This document shows positions 7,445 through 16,693 of a DNA stretch of 64,000 nt, piece by piece (within the stretch, counting starts at the first letter, position 1; each line of letters starts with the position of its first letter). The stretch covers positions 17,859 to 81,858 of the forward strand of contig JBBQGG010000006.1 in NCBI GenBank assembly GCA_038322815.1, read 5' to 3'. The position numbers and the translations under genes were made by a program. Source of the DNA: PALSA-1296 sp038322815 (GTDB lineage Bacteria; Bacteroidota; Ignavibacteria; Palsa-1295). The notes beneath the pieces were generated by a model. That model was not told the origin of the DNA. It ran no database searches and saw only the letters and a list, made by a program, of their open reading frames with translations.

Positions 7445-8680
7445 ATGATCCGATTCTTCCCCATTATCATTATTGTGGTAGCTTTTATTTTTTCATCAAA
7501 AGCAACTGCACAGTCTTCCGATACATCCGGTAAGATCCGTTTCTATCTTGCATGCGAAAACTGTGATTTTGATTTTATTCGTACGGAAATTTCTTATGTT
7601 GATTATGTCCGTGATCCGGCCCAAGCAGATGCACAATGCTATGTTATAAGTGAGTCGGCTGGCAATGGAGGCTTACGCTATACCTTTACTTTCCTTGGTC
7701 ATCATCGGTACGAAGGAATTACCGATACATTGAAATTCCTTCAGATGGAATCGAGCACTAAGGATGATTTCCGAATAGAAACCGTTCATACTCTTTCACT
7801 CGGGCTAATGCGGTATGTTTCTCATTCTCCCCAAGCCGGGCTTTTAAATATTAGTTACAAAGGTACGGATACCATAAGAACGCCTCCGGTCGATCCATGG
7901 GATAGTTGGGTGTTCAGCGCAGATATTAATGCCTATGTATTTGCAGAAGAACTACATGGCAATTACAATTACTGGGGATCGCTCAATGCTAATCGCACGA
8001 CTTCAGATTGGAAGATCAAGTTCAGCGCATTCGGTAATTATAATGAGAATGACTTTAAGAATCTTAACGTGGTGAGCATCTCGCGCTCAGCATCATGGAA
8101 TTCTCTTGTTGTTGGAAGTATAAGCGATCATTGGTCAAGCGGACCCTCATTTAAAATTTCTACTTCTACTTACACGAATCGAAAACTTGAAATCAGTGGG
8201 TTGTGGGGATTGGAGTATGATATTTTTCCGTATAGCGAATCAACGTCACGCCAACTGCGGCTGCTCTATACTCTCGGTGTAGATAATTTTCAATATTTCG
8301 AAGAAACGATCTTTAGTCGCATTCATGAACTAATAGGCATTCATAAACTTTCGGCAAGCCTAATGTTTCAGCAGCCCTGGGGTACGGCGGAATTGACACT
8401 TAGCGGTTCACAATATCTTCATGATCTGTCGAAAACGGAGTTAAATATTTTTGTTAATCTTGAACTCCGTTTGTTTGAAGGGCTTTCCTTGCGTCTTCTG
8501 GGCAGTTATGCCAGTATCCATGATCAGATTTTCCTCGCAAAAACCGGACTTAGTGATGAGGAAATACTTTTGCAGCGGCAACAACTTGCGACAAGTTTTT
8601 CATATTACTCTTCAGTTGGCATTACGTATACATTTGGCTCGATCTATAATAATGTGGTGAATCCGAGATTTGGGAATTAG
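7445..8680 (+). CDS. Putative outer-membrane beta-barrel protein of unknown function
   Basis: 411 residues with a clear Sec signal peptide (FFPIIIIVVAFIFSS then KATAQS). An N-terminal soluble part contains CENCDFDFIRTEISYVDYVR followed by ADAQCYVISES, which recalls a conserved uncharacterised family in this lineage. The C-terminal 250 residues alternate polar and aromatic or hydrophobic residues (SLNANRTTSDWKIKFSAFG, LRLLYTLGVDNFQYFEETIF, SSVGITYTFGSIYNN), as outer-membrane strands do. The last strand ends near the C-terminus, as in barrels inserted by BamA. No enzymatic motif is visible. I infer an outer-membrane location and assign no function. Confidence 0.7.
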   Translation: MIRFFPIIIIVVAFIFSSKATAQSSDTSGKIRFYLACENCDFDFIRTEISYVDYVRDPAQADAQCYVISESAGNGGLRYTFTFLGHHRYEGITDTLKFLQMESSTKDDFRIETVHTLSLGLMRYVSHSPQAGLLNISYKGTDTIRTPPVDPWDSWVFSADINAYVFAEELHGNYNYWGSLNANRTTSDWKIKFSAFGNYNENDFKNLNVVSISRSASWNSLVVGSISDHWSSGPSFKISTSTYTNRKLEISGLWGLEYDIFPYSESTSRQLRLLYTLGVDNFQYFEETIFSRIHELIGIHKLSASLMFQQPWGTAELTLSGSQYLHDLSKTELNIFVNLELRLFEGLSLRLLGSYASIHDQIFLAKTGLSDEEILLQRQQLATSFSYYSSVGITYTFGSIYNNVVNPRFGN

Positions 8681-8758
8681 GGGTAGAGAACTTTTTCCTT
8701 AAGAAGTGCTTTCAATAGCAGGAGTTGAGTGAGTTCCGGATAGTATTTCCGGACCATT

Positions 8759-11700
8759 ATGAACATGCACATCGGAAGCCACAGATACATTAAATATCCA
8801 GTTATATGGATTTGCGGAATGATCCTCATTCCGGTAATTATACTTCATACGCCTTCGAATTCCCGGGCGCAATGGACTCATCTTGCTACGCATATTTTTA
8901 ATTCGAATCCGGGTTCCAGCGGAGGTACATTGTATTTTAAAGACGGAGTCTTATGGGGAGGTCTGCGTCAAATTCTCTATTCACGTGATACAGGGAAGAC
9001 ATGGAATGTAAGTCTCAATTCAATGACCGGTGGTGAAACCGTAATGAATTTTGATTTTTATAATTCACTGCAAGGACTCTGTCGAACGGCGAACCACCTT
9101 TATATTACCCAAAATGGCGGCGCATCATGGACTGTTCAAAATACACCGGGAAATCCCGGAAGTCGATATAGCATTTTTGCCGGCACTTCAAATATTATTA
9201 TTAGTTTAGCCCAAGATGGGATTTATGTTTCGAATGATGTTGGTATAACATGGGCAAAAAGGTATTCGGGGTTGAATCCTAATATTGCTGCCTATAAGGA
9301 TTACGGAACAATTGCCGTATTTGAAGCCTCCGCTCCAAGACTTGTAGTCTCTCATGATTTTGGACAAACTTGGATCGTAAAACCTATAGACGTAAATATT
9401 GCGGATTCTTATAGCATGCAATGGGATAAATGCGATCCGGGATTGCTCTATCTTACTAACGAAGATTATTTCGGCCATAACCAGAATCGATCGGAGGTTT
9501 TTGGCACCGGAAATGAAGGTGATACATGGGTATCATTTATCAAAAAGCCATTCGGACTTTTTAACGGTGGAATGACAATTTCCACGACCGCTGCATATTT
9601 CCAAAGTCTGAACGAAGGAGTCTTTGTTACCACAGATAAGGGTACAACCTGGGATTCCCTCTATGGACCAAGTAATTATCCGGATACACGCTGGCTTGCT
9701 TCAATCAACAGCAAAATATTAATCGCGATCGATCAGAATGGTGATGTTTGGCAATTAAATACCGGATCGACTGGTGCCACACCAAACTTCGTAGTACCTC
9801 GAGAATTGGCTATCACGAATTGCCGATACGATTCTTTGCTTGTAAAAATCAAAGGGCTTCGATGCAAGAATTTTATCGTTCGCAATGCTTTTATTACGGG
9901 AAAGGATACATCGCTTTACAAACTGCGTACTACCGGCACACTTCCGTTAACTATCACGCCAAACAACGACGCAGATTTTATTATAAACTTTGATCCACAA
10001 TATAAGGTCGGATCATATTCCGACAGTTTACATATTATTTGGGAAGATGGTGAGACAGCGGTTAGACATGACACGGTCTTTCTTTTACATACAGATGTTT
10101 CACAGGCTCTAAATGCTTGTATTGTGAGTCCGAAGGTACTTATTTTTGATACCATTTCTCCATGCCATCCCGAGCTGGATACTATTGTGAGAATCAGTAA
10201 CAATGGATGCGATACATTAACTATACTTAACCAGCCGAATCAACTAATTGTTGGATTTACTTTTGACTCACTTAAACTTCCCTTGACTCTTCCGCCCGAT
10301 AGTTCTGTGAACGTCATCTATCATTTTCGTCCAATACTTCCCGGCTGGTATCAAGCCACTTCACTTATCACAGTCAACGATAAAGGTATTGATCAATCTC
10401 TTTCTGTTTTGCTTTCCGGGTCAGCATCGCAAACTAATTTCACCAGTGCGGGAATCGACTCGTTGATCAATTTGGATACAGTTTCATTGTGCGCTCCTAG
10501 TGCAGATTCCTCTATTACTCTCACAAATTTGAGCTGCGTTCCGATGCGTTTGATAAAGCAGTTTGTTTTATCCGGATACGGCTTTAGTATTGACTCCCTA
10601 AATTATCCGATCTCTATTCCTTCGGGGAGTTCGGTAAGGATTCCAATTCATTTTCAGCCTCTCTGGGTTGGTGTATATTCTCAAAGAGTTCAGTTTGAAG
10701 CTGATTGGACTGGCTTTGGATTACGAAAATTAGATTTACAACTGCATGGAGTCTGTTCTGAATCTAAAGTAGGTCCAATAGTTTCAGATACATCAGTTGA
10801 TTTTGGTTCAACAACAATGTGCAGTCCTTCTCGCGATACAATCATACCCTTTTTTAACCGAAGTTGTGATACTCTTATTATTGTCTCAGGCTCAATAACA
10901 GGAACAGGATTTAGTGTAAGTAATCTTTCATTCCCAATAATACTACCGCCGAGTAGTGGAGTGATGATCACATTTCATTATACACCTATCACAAAAGGCA
11001 TCTACCAGGCAAAGATGAGATTCATGACTTTGCGGGGAGGAGGAAAGAAGCAAGAGCTTTCAATCTCTCTTATTGGCAGTACCATTTATTCCACGGCACT
11101 CCAACCGTTACCGGATCAGAATATTGATTTAGGAAGGATTGCTTACTGCGATGATGTGCGCGATACTATCATTAAAATTACCAACCAAGCGTGTGATACC
11201 TTGAAAATCATTTCAGCTCCGGGTAATCTTAGCAGTGGTTTCAGTATGGAGCCTATCTCATTGCCTCTTGCCATACCGCCCGATAGCTCTATAAATATTA
11301 TTTTTCACTTTCGCCCTTCCGCTATCGGAAGCTTTACGATTGTTCCCCATTTTGAATTTGAACAGGAGTCTTTAACTACGCCGCTTGATCTATTTTTGAA
11401 ATGTGATGTAGGGCCGGGCAAAAGTGTTTTCTCACTATTAACACCAAAGATTTCGTTTACTCCACTATCTATATGCAGCACCGATTCTGCAGAAATTATT
11501 TATACGAATTCAGGATGTGATACTCTCTATGTTACTCCTAACGGTCTTAATGGAGATTCTGACTTTATTGCAACAACGGATATTGAGCGGGCAATGGGAC
11601 GCGGTGATACGATCCATATCCGAATTCATTTTGTGCCTTCCTTAAAAGGAGGAAGATCCGCACAGTATAATCTGCATTGCCGGCATCGCTCCGGAGAAAT

Positions 11701-12760
11701 CAAGGATACGAGCATTGCAATAACCGGAGTTGTAACTGACGGCTCAAAACTTCTTATATCTCAATTAACGAATATAGCTTTCGACGCGACGGGACTTTGC
11801 TCTACATCTGATTCCACTCTGCTGCTTACCAATCGAGGCTGCGATACACTCCTGATATCCGCAGCGCAATTAGTCGGAGAGGGCTTTGATATTTCAGGAG
11901 TTTCATTCCCTCTCATTGTTCCACCAAATGAAAGTTCATTATTGCATATACTGACTATTCTTGATACAATGGGAAGAAGACCCGGATCACAAGCAAAACT
12001 AACATTTACAAGTACAAGCGACCAGCCTCTTGATCCCATTACACTTACTCATTCATATTTATATCCGACAAATTACCCGCTCCATTTACAAGTAGTTACT
12101 GATTCATTGAAAGCCGGAGACACTTTTATATTACGCATTCTCGCCGATAGCCTTCCGAAAGATCTTGTTCGCTTTGATGCGAAACTTACAGTAGGGAATC
12201 CTGACATGTTGTTCTTAATTCCCTCACAGAACAAGAACAGCATTTCATTGCATGGTGACAGCATTACTATCACAGGCAATCCCATAATCTCAGAGAATAC
12301 TATTCTTGCTGAATTAGCATATCGTGTTTTTCTCAGTAAGGATAGTGTAACTGATCTGATCCTTTCAGATATTCATTTCAATCCTCTTGATTACGATTAT
12401 GAAAAGTGTATGGCATTATCCTCTTCAACAAGTCAAACAGAGTTTCATCATGGATTCGAGTGCGGCGACCGCATATTGATGATGGAAATGAATGGCGGGA
12501 TCACTCCCAAAATATTTTCTCTTCGTCCGAATCCTGCGCATAGAAAGATCGATCTCGATCTGAAAACTCTCACGAACGAAGATATTGATGTAAGTATTGT
12601 TGATGCAAAAGGTATGTTAGTGTTTCGAGAACTTCGACACCATCCAAAAGGCAGAAGCGCAATGGCAATTGACGTAAGCAGTTTATCTTCCGGCGCATAT
12701 TTTGTGAAACTTGATGCAGGCGGATCGCATCTCTCTACGACATTTATTAAAGAGAAATAA
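8759..12760 (+). CDS. Large T9SS-exported surface protein with BNR-like and six Cys-paired Ig-like (ASPM/Hydin) repeats
   Basis: 1333 residues. An N-terminal hydrophobic segment (YPVIWICGMILIPVIIL) acts as signal peptide. Residues about 50-340 hold photosystem-stability/BNR-like blades with repeated S-x-D-x-G-x-T-W motifs (YSRDTGKTWN, ISNDVGITWAK-like, TTDKGTTWD). From about 460 to 1050 there are six Ig-like repeats, each opening C-x-x-S-x-D-T and closing C-D-T-L (for example TMCSPSRDTIIPFFNRSCDT). These are choice-of-anchor-D/ASPM-SPD-2-Hydin type, with a cysteine pair that could form one disulphide per repeat. A cohesin-like segment (AGDTFILRILADSLP) precedes the T9SS type-A sorting domain (FSLRPNPAHRKIDLDLKTL ... 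SSGAYFVKL). It is probably an adhesin or structural surface protein. Confidence 0.85.
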   Translation: MNMHIGSHRYIKYPVIWICGMILIPVIILHTPSNSRAQWTHLATHIFNSNPGSSGGTLYFKDGVLWGGLRQILYSRDTGKTWNVSLNSMTGGETVMNFDFYNSLQGLCRTANHLYITQNGGASWTVQNTPGNPGSRYSIFAGTSNIIISLAQDGIYVSNDVGITWAKRYSGLNPNIAAYKDYGTIAVFEASAPRLVVSHDFGQTWIVKPIDVNIADSYSMQWDKCDPGLLYLTNEDYFGHNQNRSEVFGTGNEGDTWVSFIKKPFGLFNGGMTISTTAAYFQSLNEGVFVTTDKGTTWDSLYGPSNYPDTRWLASINSKILIAIDQNGDVWQLNTGSTGATPNFVVPRELAITNCRYDSLLVKIKGLRCKNFIVRNAFITGKDTSLYKLRTTGTLPLTITPNNDADFIINFDPQYKVGSYSDSLHIIWEDGETAVRHDTVFLLHTDVSQALNACIVSPKVLIFDTISPCHPELDTIVRISNNGCDTLTILNQPNQLIVGFTFDSLKLPLTLPPDSSVNVIYHFRPILPGWYQATSLITVNDKGIDQSLSVLLSGSASQTNFTSAGIDSLINLDTVSLCAPSADSSITLTNLSCVPMRLIKQFVLSGYGFSIDSLNYPISIPSGSSVRIPIHFQPLWVGVYSQRVQFEADWTGFGLRKLDLQLHGVCSESKVGPIVSDTSVDFGSTTMCSPSRDTIIPFFNRSCDTLIIVSGSITGTGFSVSNLSFPIILPPSSGVMITFHYTPITKGIYQAKMRFMTLRGGGKKQELSISLIGSTIYSTALQPLPDQNIDLGRIAYCDDVRDTIIKITNQACDTLKIISAPGNLSSGFSMEPISLPLAIPPDSSINIIFHFRPSAIGSFTIVPHFEFEQESLTTPLDLFLKCDVGPGKSVFSLLTPKISFTPLSICSTDSAEIIYTNSGCDTLYVTPNGLNGDSDFIATTDIERAMGRGDTIHIRIHFVPSLKGGRSAQYNLHCRHRSGEIKDTSIAITGVVTDGSKLLISQLTNIAFDATGLCSTSDSTLLLTNRGCDTLLISAAQLVGEGFDISGVSFPLIVPPNESSLLHILTILDTMGRRPGSQAKLTFTSTSDQPLDPITLTHSYLYPTNYPLHLQVVTDSLKAGDTFILRILADSLPKDLVRFDAKLTVGNPDMLFLIPSQNKNSISLHGDSITITGNPIISENTILAELAYRVFLSKDSVTDLILSDIHFNPLDYDYEKCMALSSSTSQTEFHHGFECGDRILMMEMNGGITPKIFSLRPNPAHRKIDLDLKTLTNEDIDVSIVDAKGMLVFRELRHHPKGRSAMAIDVSSLSSGAYFVKLDAGGSHLSTTFIKEK

Positions 12761-12771
12761 TGTAATACTAA

Positions 12772-13254
12772 CTAACGAAGTGTAATCTCATTTGTCCGTA
12801 TCTCTCGTAAAATTCTGAGCCTGTTATCGCTTGTTCTCAACCGCATATCAATGCCGATCGTGATCGCTTCGGCAGTGGAATCAAAATCACGCGTTTCAAA
12901 TAATAACTTCTCTCCCGGCATCAAGCTGAATCTTTCAATTCCGTTTCCTGAAAAACCTAAATCACTGTCTTTCCATTTTCCATTCTTTCTTTCCTGCAAA
13001 GAGAATATTGCATGGATGTATTTCTTTTCCTTCAATGTCACAGTATCATATGCAAGGATCCAGAACGTGCTATCCGTTTCATTACTGAGCGTACACTCAA
13101 CAAATTTGACTGTATCTTTAATGTAAAATCTATTGAAAGTAAAGGACAAGTCTTTGTCAGCCTTTACTGTTTTTATTGGTGCTTGAATCGAACTCTTACT
13201 TACAGAGACAATACACAACAGGCAACTAAGCAAGATAAGGAATTTTTCTTTCAT
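12772..13254 (-). CDS. Secreted protein of unknown function
   Basis: 160 residues with a signal peptide (KFLILLSCLLCIVSVSKSS). The mature part begins with KTVKADKDLSFTFNRFYIKD and reads like a small beta-sandwich (alternating strands, FWILAYDTVTLKEKKYIHAI), but I do not recognise a family. Its ATG at 13254 lies two bases after the stop of the upstream gene on the same strand (13257-14519), so the two are almost certainly co-transcribed and possibly act together in the periplasm. Confidence 0.65.
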   Translation of the reverse strand: MKEKFLILLSCLLCIVSVSKSSIQAPIKTVKADKDLSFTFNRFYIKDTVKFVECTLSNETDSTFWILAYDTVTLKEKKYIHAIFSLQERKNGKWKDSDLGFSGNGIERFSLMPGEKLLFETRDFDSTAEAITIGIDMRLRTSDNRLRILREIRTNEITLR

Positions 13255-13256
13255 TC

Positions 13257-14519
13257 TCAGGTCTTTAATTTCTTCTTTTTTGCCGCGGGGAAGAGCACAT
13301 TGTTCAGAATAAGTCTGTATCCCGGGCTTTGCTTATGCAGACGTAGATCAGTGGGCGGATCATTGACAAGGTGTTGGTAATCTTCGGGATCGTGACCTCC
13401 ATAAAATGCGAAGAATCCTCTGCCGTAATTAGAATAAAGATAACGAACAAATTCTGTTCCTTGGTTTTCAGCTAATATTGTAACGTTCTTTTTGACGAAG
13501 CGTTTATGGAACATTGTTGTTTGTCCCATGAAACCTTGGATAACATTCACATGATTCTGAGTCAGCATTGTCGGCACAGGATCAAACTTCGCACTGAAAT
13601 CAAAAAGAGTGAAGTAATCATTTTCCTTGCCGCCGATCTCTGCGGGCTGTACGTCTATTTCTGAATATTCATAAACCATTGGACTTGTTTCAAGTCTATA
13701 GTTCTCGAATGCAAAAGTCTTTTTGAAATCAAGCTTTGTGGCAAAGTCGGGATCCATGGGATCTCCATCGAATACGGCATCGCAGATATCGGTACTTTCT
13801 GCGGAAAGCGCAATGTCATAACTGTCGGTTGCCGAGCACATTGCAAACATGAATCCTCCGTTTGCAACATACTCTTTAATTTTTCGGGCGACGGATTTTT
13901 TCATGTCGCTAACTTTGGAATAGCCCATTTTTTTTGCTTCATCTTCAAGGAGGCGAACTTGCGTTTGATACCAGGGTTCGAAGCGGGAGTTTCCGTAAAA
14001 TTTCCCGTACTGTCCGGTAAAATCTTCATGATGTAAATGCAGCCAATCATATTTAGCAAGCTTGCCCGAGAGAACTTCTTCATCCCAAATTTTTTCGTAC
14101 GGAACTTCGGCATAATCGAGTGCCAGCGTAACGGCATCATCCCAGGGTTGAAACCCAGGCGGGACATAGACGGCAACTTTCGGCGCTTTTTCGAGCTTCA
14201 CCGCATCCATATTCTTACCTTCGGATTGCACAAGAGTATAAATGGAGCCGGCACTGGATGGATCAATCTTTTCAAAATTCACGCCGCGTATGCGGCACTC
14301 AGCAGCAAGGACATCCTGATAATCAGCAAGAAAACTTCCGCCGCGATAATTCAAAAGCCAGTCAATATTGATTCCTTTAGTCAGTGCCCAATACGTAATG
14401 CCATACGCTTTCAGGTGATCGCTTTGCTCTAAATCCATAGGAATAAGGAGTTTAGATTGAGCAAACGTAGCGGAAGAAGCGTATAGGAATAAAAATAGTA
14501 ATAATAAATTTTTTTTCAT
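13257..14519 (-). CDS. Conserved periplasmic protein of Bacteroidota type (often mislabelled 'asparagine synthetase B')
   Basis: 420 residues with a signal peptide (KNLLLLFLFLYASSATFAQS). The mature protein (LLIPMDLEQSDHLKAYGITY, LLNYRGGSFL, VPPGFQPWDDAVTLALDYAE, WLHLHHEDFTGQYGKFYGN, CSATDSYDIALSA, GRGFFAFYGGHDPED) matches a family that databases often call asparagine synthetase B. It has neither an N-terminal catalytic cysteine for glutaminase activity nor an ATP-pyrophosphatase motif (SGGxDS), so that name should not be used. The LHHEDFTG and GGHDPE blocks suggest a metal or carbohydrate site, which is inference. It is followed immediately by a small secreted protein in the same transcript. 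Confidence 0.7.
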   Translation of the reverse strand: MKKNLLLLFLFLYASSATFAQSKLLIPMDLEQSDHLKAYGITYWALTKGINIDWLLNYRGGSFLADYQDVLAAECRIRGVNFEKIDPSSAGSIYTLVQSEGKNMDAVKLEKAPKVAVYVPPGFQPWDDAVTLALDYAEVPYEKIWDEEVLSGKLAKYDWLHLHHEDFTGQYGKFYGNSRFEPWYQTQVRLLEDEAKKMGYSKVSDMKKSVARKIKEYVANGGFMFAMCSATDSYDIALSAESTDICDAVFDGDPMDPDFATKLDFKKTFAFENYRLETSPMVYEYSEIDVQPAEIGGKENDYFTLFDFSAKFDPVPTMLTQNHVNVIQGFMGQTTMFHKRFVKKNVTILAENQGTEFVRYLYSNYGRGFFAFYGGHDPEDYQHLVNDPPTDLRLHKQSPGYRLILNNVLFPAAKKKKLKT

Positions 14520-14591
14520 TACTTTTATTTACGAGATTCTCGGAGATTTGATTCGAAAGCGGCTGCTATCCTACAAGGTCTTTTAGTCTTG

Positions 14592-14617
14592 AAAAGGGCG
14601 ACCGGCAGTCGCCCTTA
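14592..14617 (-). terminator. Intrinsic terminator downstream of the cytochrome c gene
   Basis: On the minus strand AAGGGCGAC-TGCCG-GTCGCCCTT is followed by T residues, about 10 bases after the stop at 14628. This is a good stem with a short T-run. Confidence 0.65.
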
Positions 14618-14627
14618 CGAACGAAAA

Positions 14628-15464
14628 TTAATTCCCTAATGCGGATTGGATGTATGCGATCGCGTCAGCAATTTGCTGATCGCTTAAAACATCTTTTGCA
14701 TAAAATGCCATTGCAGTGGAGCCGAAGCGTACAGTTTGTGCAACGTTATTCATATCTTTGGCAGCTTTGACCATCGGAGGTCCGATCTTTTTATCTTTTA
14801 TTGTATGGCATGTGCCGCAGGACTGACTAAAAACTTTTTCTCCACTTGTTGGATCACCGGGAAGTTTCATAATGGCTTTGATCGCAGGTGCGGCAATTTT
14901 GGGATCCGGTGCTGCATCACTAAAAGTGGGAGCCCCTACCCATTGGATCTTCAGATTTGAAGTCATCGCACCGGGTGAAGAGTTAATAGCTGTTAAATAT
15001 TCATTAAGGGCATCAATATCCTCCGCGGAAAATGTTTTGTCAATAGATTTTATATCAGCATCATATTGGAAGATTGTTGCACAAAAAGCTCCACCATAGG
15101 CATATTTTTTAAGGTCATCACCTTTATACTTCCCGTTCCATGTCGCTGTACGGCTCGTAACACCGGCAAGTGTATGGCCCTGACGTATTAGATTATCTTG
15201 TGTCTTGGAAGTCCCATCGGTATGGCAATTCGCGCAGGCAACCTTTACTTTTCCGAGTGAAGCATTATAATAAATCAGTTGTCCTTTTTTCGCTTTATCA
15301 TTTAGTGATAACCCACTCCCTGTTTGAGTCGTCTGTACAGGAGGTGTTACCTTCGTTGAATCAATTATCAGCACTACAGGTTTTTCATTTTTACAGCTTT
15401 CTAAAGAAAGCATAGAAACCAAAACAGTAAGTGCAAATATTGGAATAAAGCGGAATATTTTCAT
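14628..15464 (-). CDS. Di-heme c-type cytochrome, putative lipoprotein
   Basis: From the ATG at 15464 the product is 278 residues. A longer reading from 15533 would overlap the preceding gene and put extra residues before the signal peptide. The signal (KIFRFIPIFALTVLVSMLS) ends in LESC, a plausible lipobox. Two CXXCH heme sites are present: CANCH near residue 75 and CGTCH near residue 215. The second belongs to a classic class-I domain (GEKVFSQSCGTCHTIKDKKIGPPM), with an axial Met candidate in FGSTAMAFYAKDVLSDQQIADAIAYIQS. The first domain (GQLIYYNASLGKVKVACANC ... QDNLIRQGHTLAG) resembles the di-heme thiosulfate/sulfite-type cytochromes. It should act as a periplasmic electron carrier. The partner is not identified here. 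It lies 10 bases after the DUF2203 gene. Confidence 0.85.
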   Translation of the reverse strand: MKIFRFIPIFALTVLVSMLSLESCKNEKPVVLIIDSTKVTPPVQTTQTGSGLSLNDKAKKGQLIYYNASLGKVKVACANCHTDGTSKTQDNLIRQGHTLAGVTSRTATWNGKYKGDDLKKYAYGGAFCATIFQYDADIKSIDKTFSAEDIDALNEYLTAINSSPGAMTSNLKIQWVGAPTFSDAAPDPKIAAPAIKAIMKLPGDPTSGEKVFSQSCGTCHTIKDKKIGPPMVKAAKDMNNVAQTVRFGSTAMAFYAKDVLSDQQIADAIAYIQSALGN

Positions 15465-15474
15465 AAGAGATATT

Positions 15475-15861
15475 TTATAATTGTGAAATTGGTTGACGAG
15501 AGGGAAAGCCGCCTTCGATCGGATGCCAGGCAAGTATGGTTTCTTCGCCGATCATATAACATAAAAATACTTCTTCACCGTTCGCCCTGATCGTCGGAAA
15601 ATCAATAAGACCTTTATTAAGATCTTTGATCTCAATTCCACGCTCATTCAACTCACGTACTTTCAAAACAAGCGCTTCCATTTCAATCGGAAAAACTTTC
15701 TGTCCGTTCGGGCCCAATCCGCCGAAATATTGATGTCGAAAAACATCATATCCTTTGCGGTCAAGTTCGTTTTTGAGGTGTATGATGTCTTCCACGATAG
15801 GGATGACCGAATGAAGTTCGTTCTCCGCTTCAGGAAAAGTAAAATGTTTTGTATACTGCAT
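15475..15861 (-). CDS. DUF2203 family protein
   Basis: 129 residues from the ATG at 15861 (MQYTKHFTFPEAENELHSVI). An upstream ATG at 15924 adds a segment outside the family. The conserved features of DUF2203 are present: an N-terminal F-T-x-x-E-A helix, a central G-x-D-V-F segment, an IEMEALVLKVRELNERGIEI helix, and a C-terminal GLIDFPTIRANGEEVFLCY with W-H-x-x-E-x-G-F. The family has no established function. It is a small cytoplasmic protein, and here the cytochrome c gene follows it closely, probably in one transcript. Confidence 0.8.
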   Translation of the reverse strand: MQYTKHFTFPEAENELHSVIPIVEDIIHLKNELDRKGYDVFRHQYFGGLGPNGQKVFPIEMEALVLKVRELNERGIEIKDLNKGLIDFPTIRANGEEVFLCYMIGEETILAWHPIEGGFPSRQPISQL

Positions 15862-15931
15862 AGTAATTGATGAAGAAATATAAGAGTTTATCTGTTTGAG
15901 GAGTTCCATTAGGTACAAAATCACGGTCGTT

Positions 15932-16045
15932 GCTCAATTTAAAAAAACTTTAATAATGTCATTCTGAGCGACAGCGAAGAATCTGAGATTTACCTGTAGT
16001 CGCAGAAGAATGCTCCACTCAGGATGACAATTCAAATTGAGCCAC
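15932..16045. repeat. Palindromic repeat family A (MITE-like), copy with TIR-like ends
   Basis: Ends are GCTCAATTT and AAATTGAGC. Inside are TGTCATTCTGAGCG...GAAGAATCT and a degenerate mirror copy ending in GGATGACA. It is the reverse-complement counterpart of the element at 40155-40287, with matching flanks, including a CTCAATTTAAAAAAACTTTA arm on one side. Confidence 0.8.
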
Positions 16046-16141
16046 TATTAAATCACTTTGTGTAAATTTTTCCGTTCTGTGCATTGTTCTTTGTATGACT
16101 CCCCAGTCAGATTATTTCAATACTTTTATCCATACCTCATT

Positions 16142-16465
16142 ATGAAGAAAATAATATTTATTGTAATTGCTGGACTTGCCATTGGATGTTCTCAGGAAAA
16201 GACGCAGACCGATACTAAAGTACCAGATACGGTCGTTGTCGTTCAGCAGCCTGCAGCACCCGTAACAACTCATCAGTCCTCAACAAGGACAACGACTACT
16301 ACGTCAACAACTGCCCAAACTCCTCAGCAGAAAAAAGATGCTTTAGATAAAGCAAATGACGCATTAGATAAAGCCAACCAAACTGTCACCAAAACCGGTC
16401 AGGCAGTTGATAAAGCCGCAGAGTTAAAGAGAAAAACGGACGAACTGTTGAATAGGCCGCATTAA
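16142..16465 (+). CDS. Small lipoprotein with Thr/Ser linker and helical tail
   Basis: 107 residues from the ATG at 16142 (MKKIIFIVIAGLAIGCSQEK). The lipobox LAIGC predicts a lipid-anchored protein. A Pro/Val-rich and then Thr-rich stretch (STRTTTTTSTTAQTPQQKK) serves as a linker. It leads to a heptad-like helix with the repeat LDKANDALDKANQTVTKTG, which suggests coiled-coil self-association. An upstream ATG at 16058 would bury the signal peptide and is rejected. Function is unknown, and the gene stands alone on its strand. Confidence 0.65.
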   Translation: MKKIIFIVIAGLAIGCSQEKTQTDTKVPDTVVVVQQPAAPVTTHQSSTRTTTTTSTTAQTPQQKKDALDKANDALDKANQTVTKTGQAVDKAAELKRKTDELLNRPH

Positions 16466-16470
16466 TTTTT

Positions 16471-16680
16471 TTAAGGTATCGGATCAAATCCTCCCGGATG
16501 GAGAGGATGACATTTCCCTATGCGCTTTAAGCCCATCCAGCTTCCTTTAGCGACTCCATATTTCATAATTGCCTGCGACATATACTCAGAACATGTCGGT
16601 TCAAATCGGCAGTTGTTCCCTAAATGAGGGGAGACGACCTGCTGGTAGATACGGATGAAGAATGTGAAGATATTGCGCAA
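16471..16680 (-). CDS. yidD: Membrane protein insertion efficiency factor YidD
   Basis: 69 residues, full family length. IRIYQQVVSPHLGNNCRFEP then TCSEYMSQAIMKYG and HPLHPGGFDPIP show all the conserved blocks (C-R-x-x-P-T-C-S-x-Y). YidD is an amphipathic inner-membrane-associated protein that helps YidC-dependent insertion. It follows rnpA by 13 bases in the conserved rpmH-rnpA-yidD order. A yidC gene is not found next to it, which is a departure from the common rpmH-rnpA-yidD-yidC order. Confidence 0.95.
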   Translation of the reverse strand: MRNIFTFFIRIYQQVVSPHLGNNCRFEPTCSEYMSQAIMKYGVAKGSWMGLKRIGKCHPLHPGGFDPIP

Positions 16681-16693
16681 TGGAAAATAGGAA

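Noticed and set aside
15465..15533. Upstream start for the cytochrome c gene
   Set aside because: It overlaps the preceding gene and puts extra residues ahead of the signal peptide. The ATG at 15464 gives a clean lipoprotein signal.
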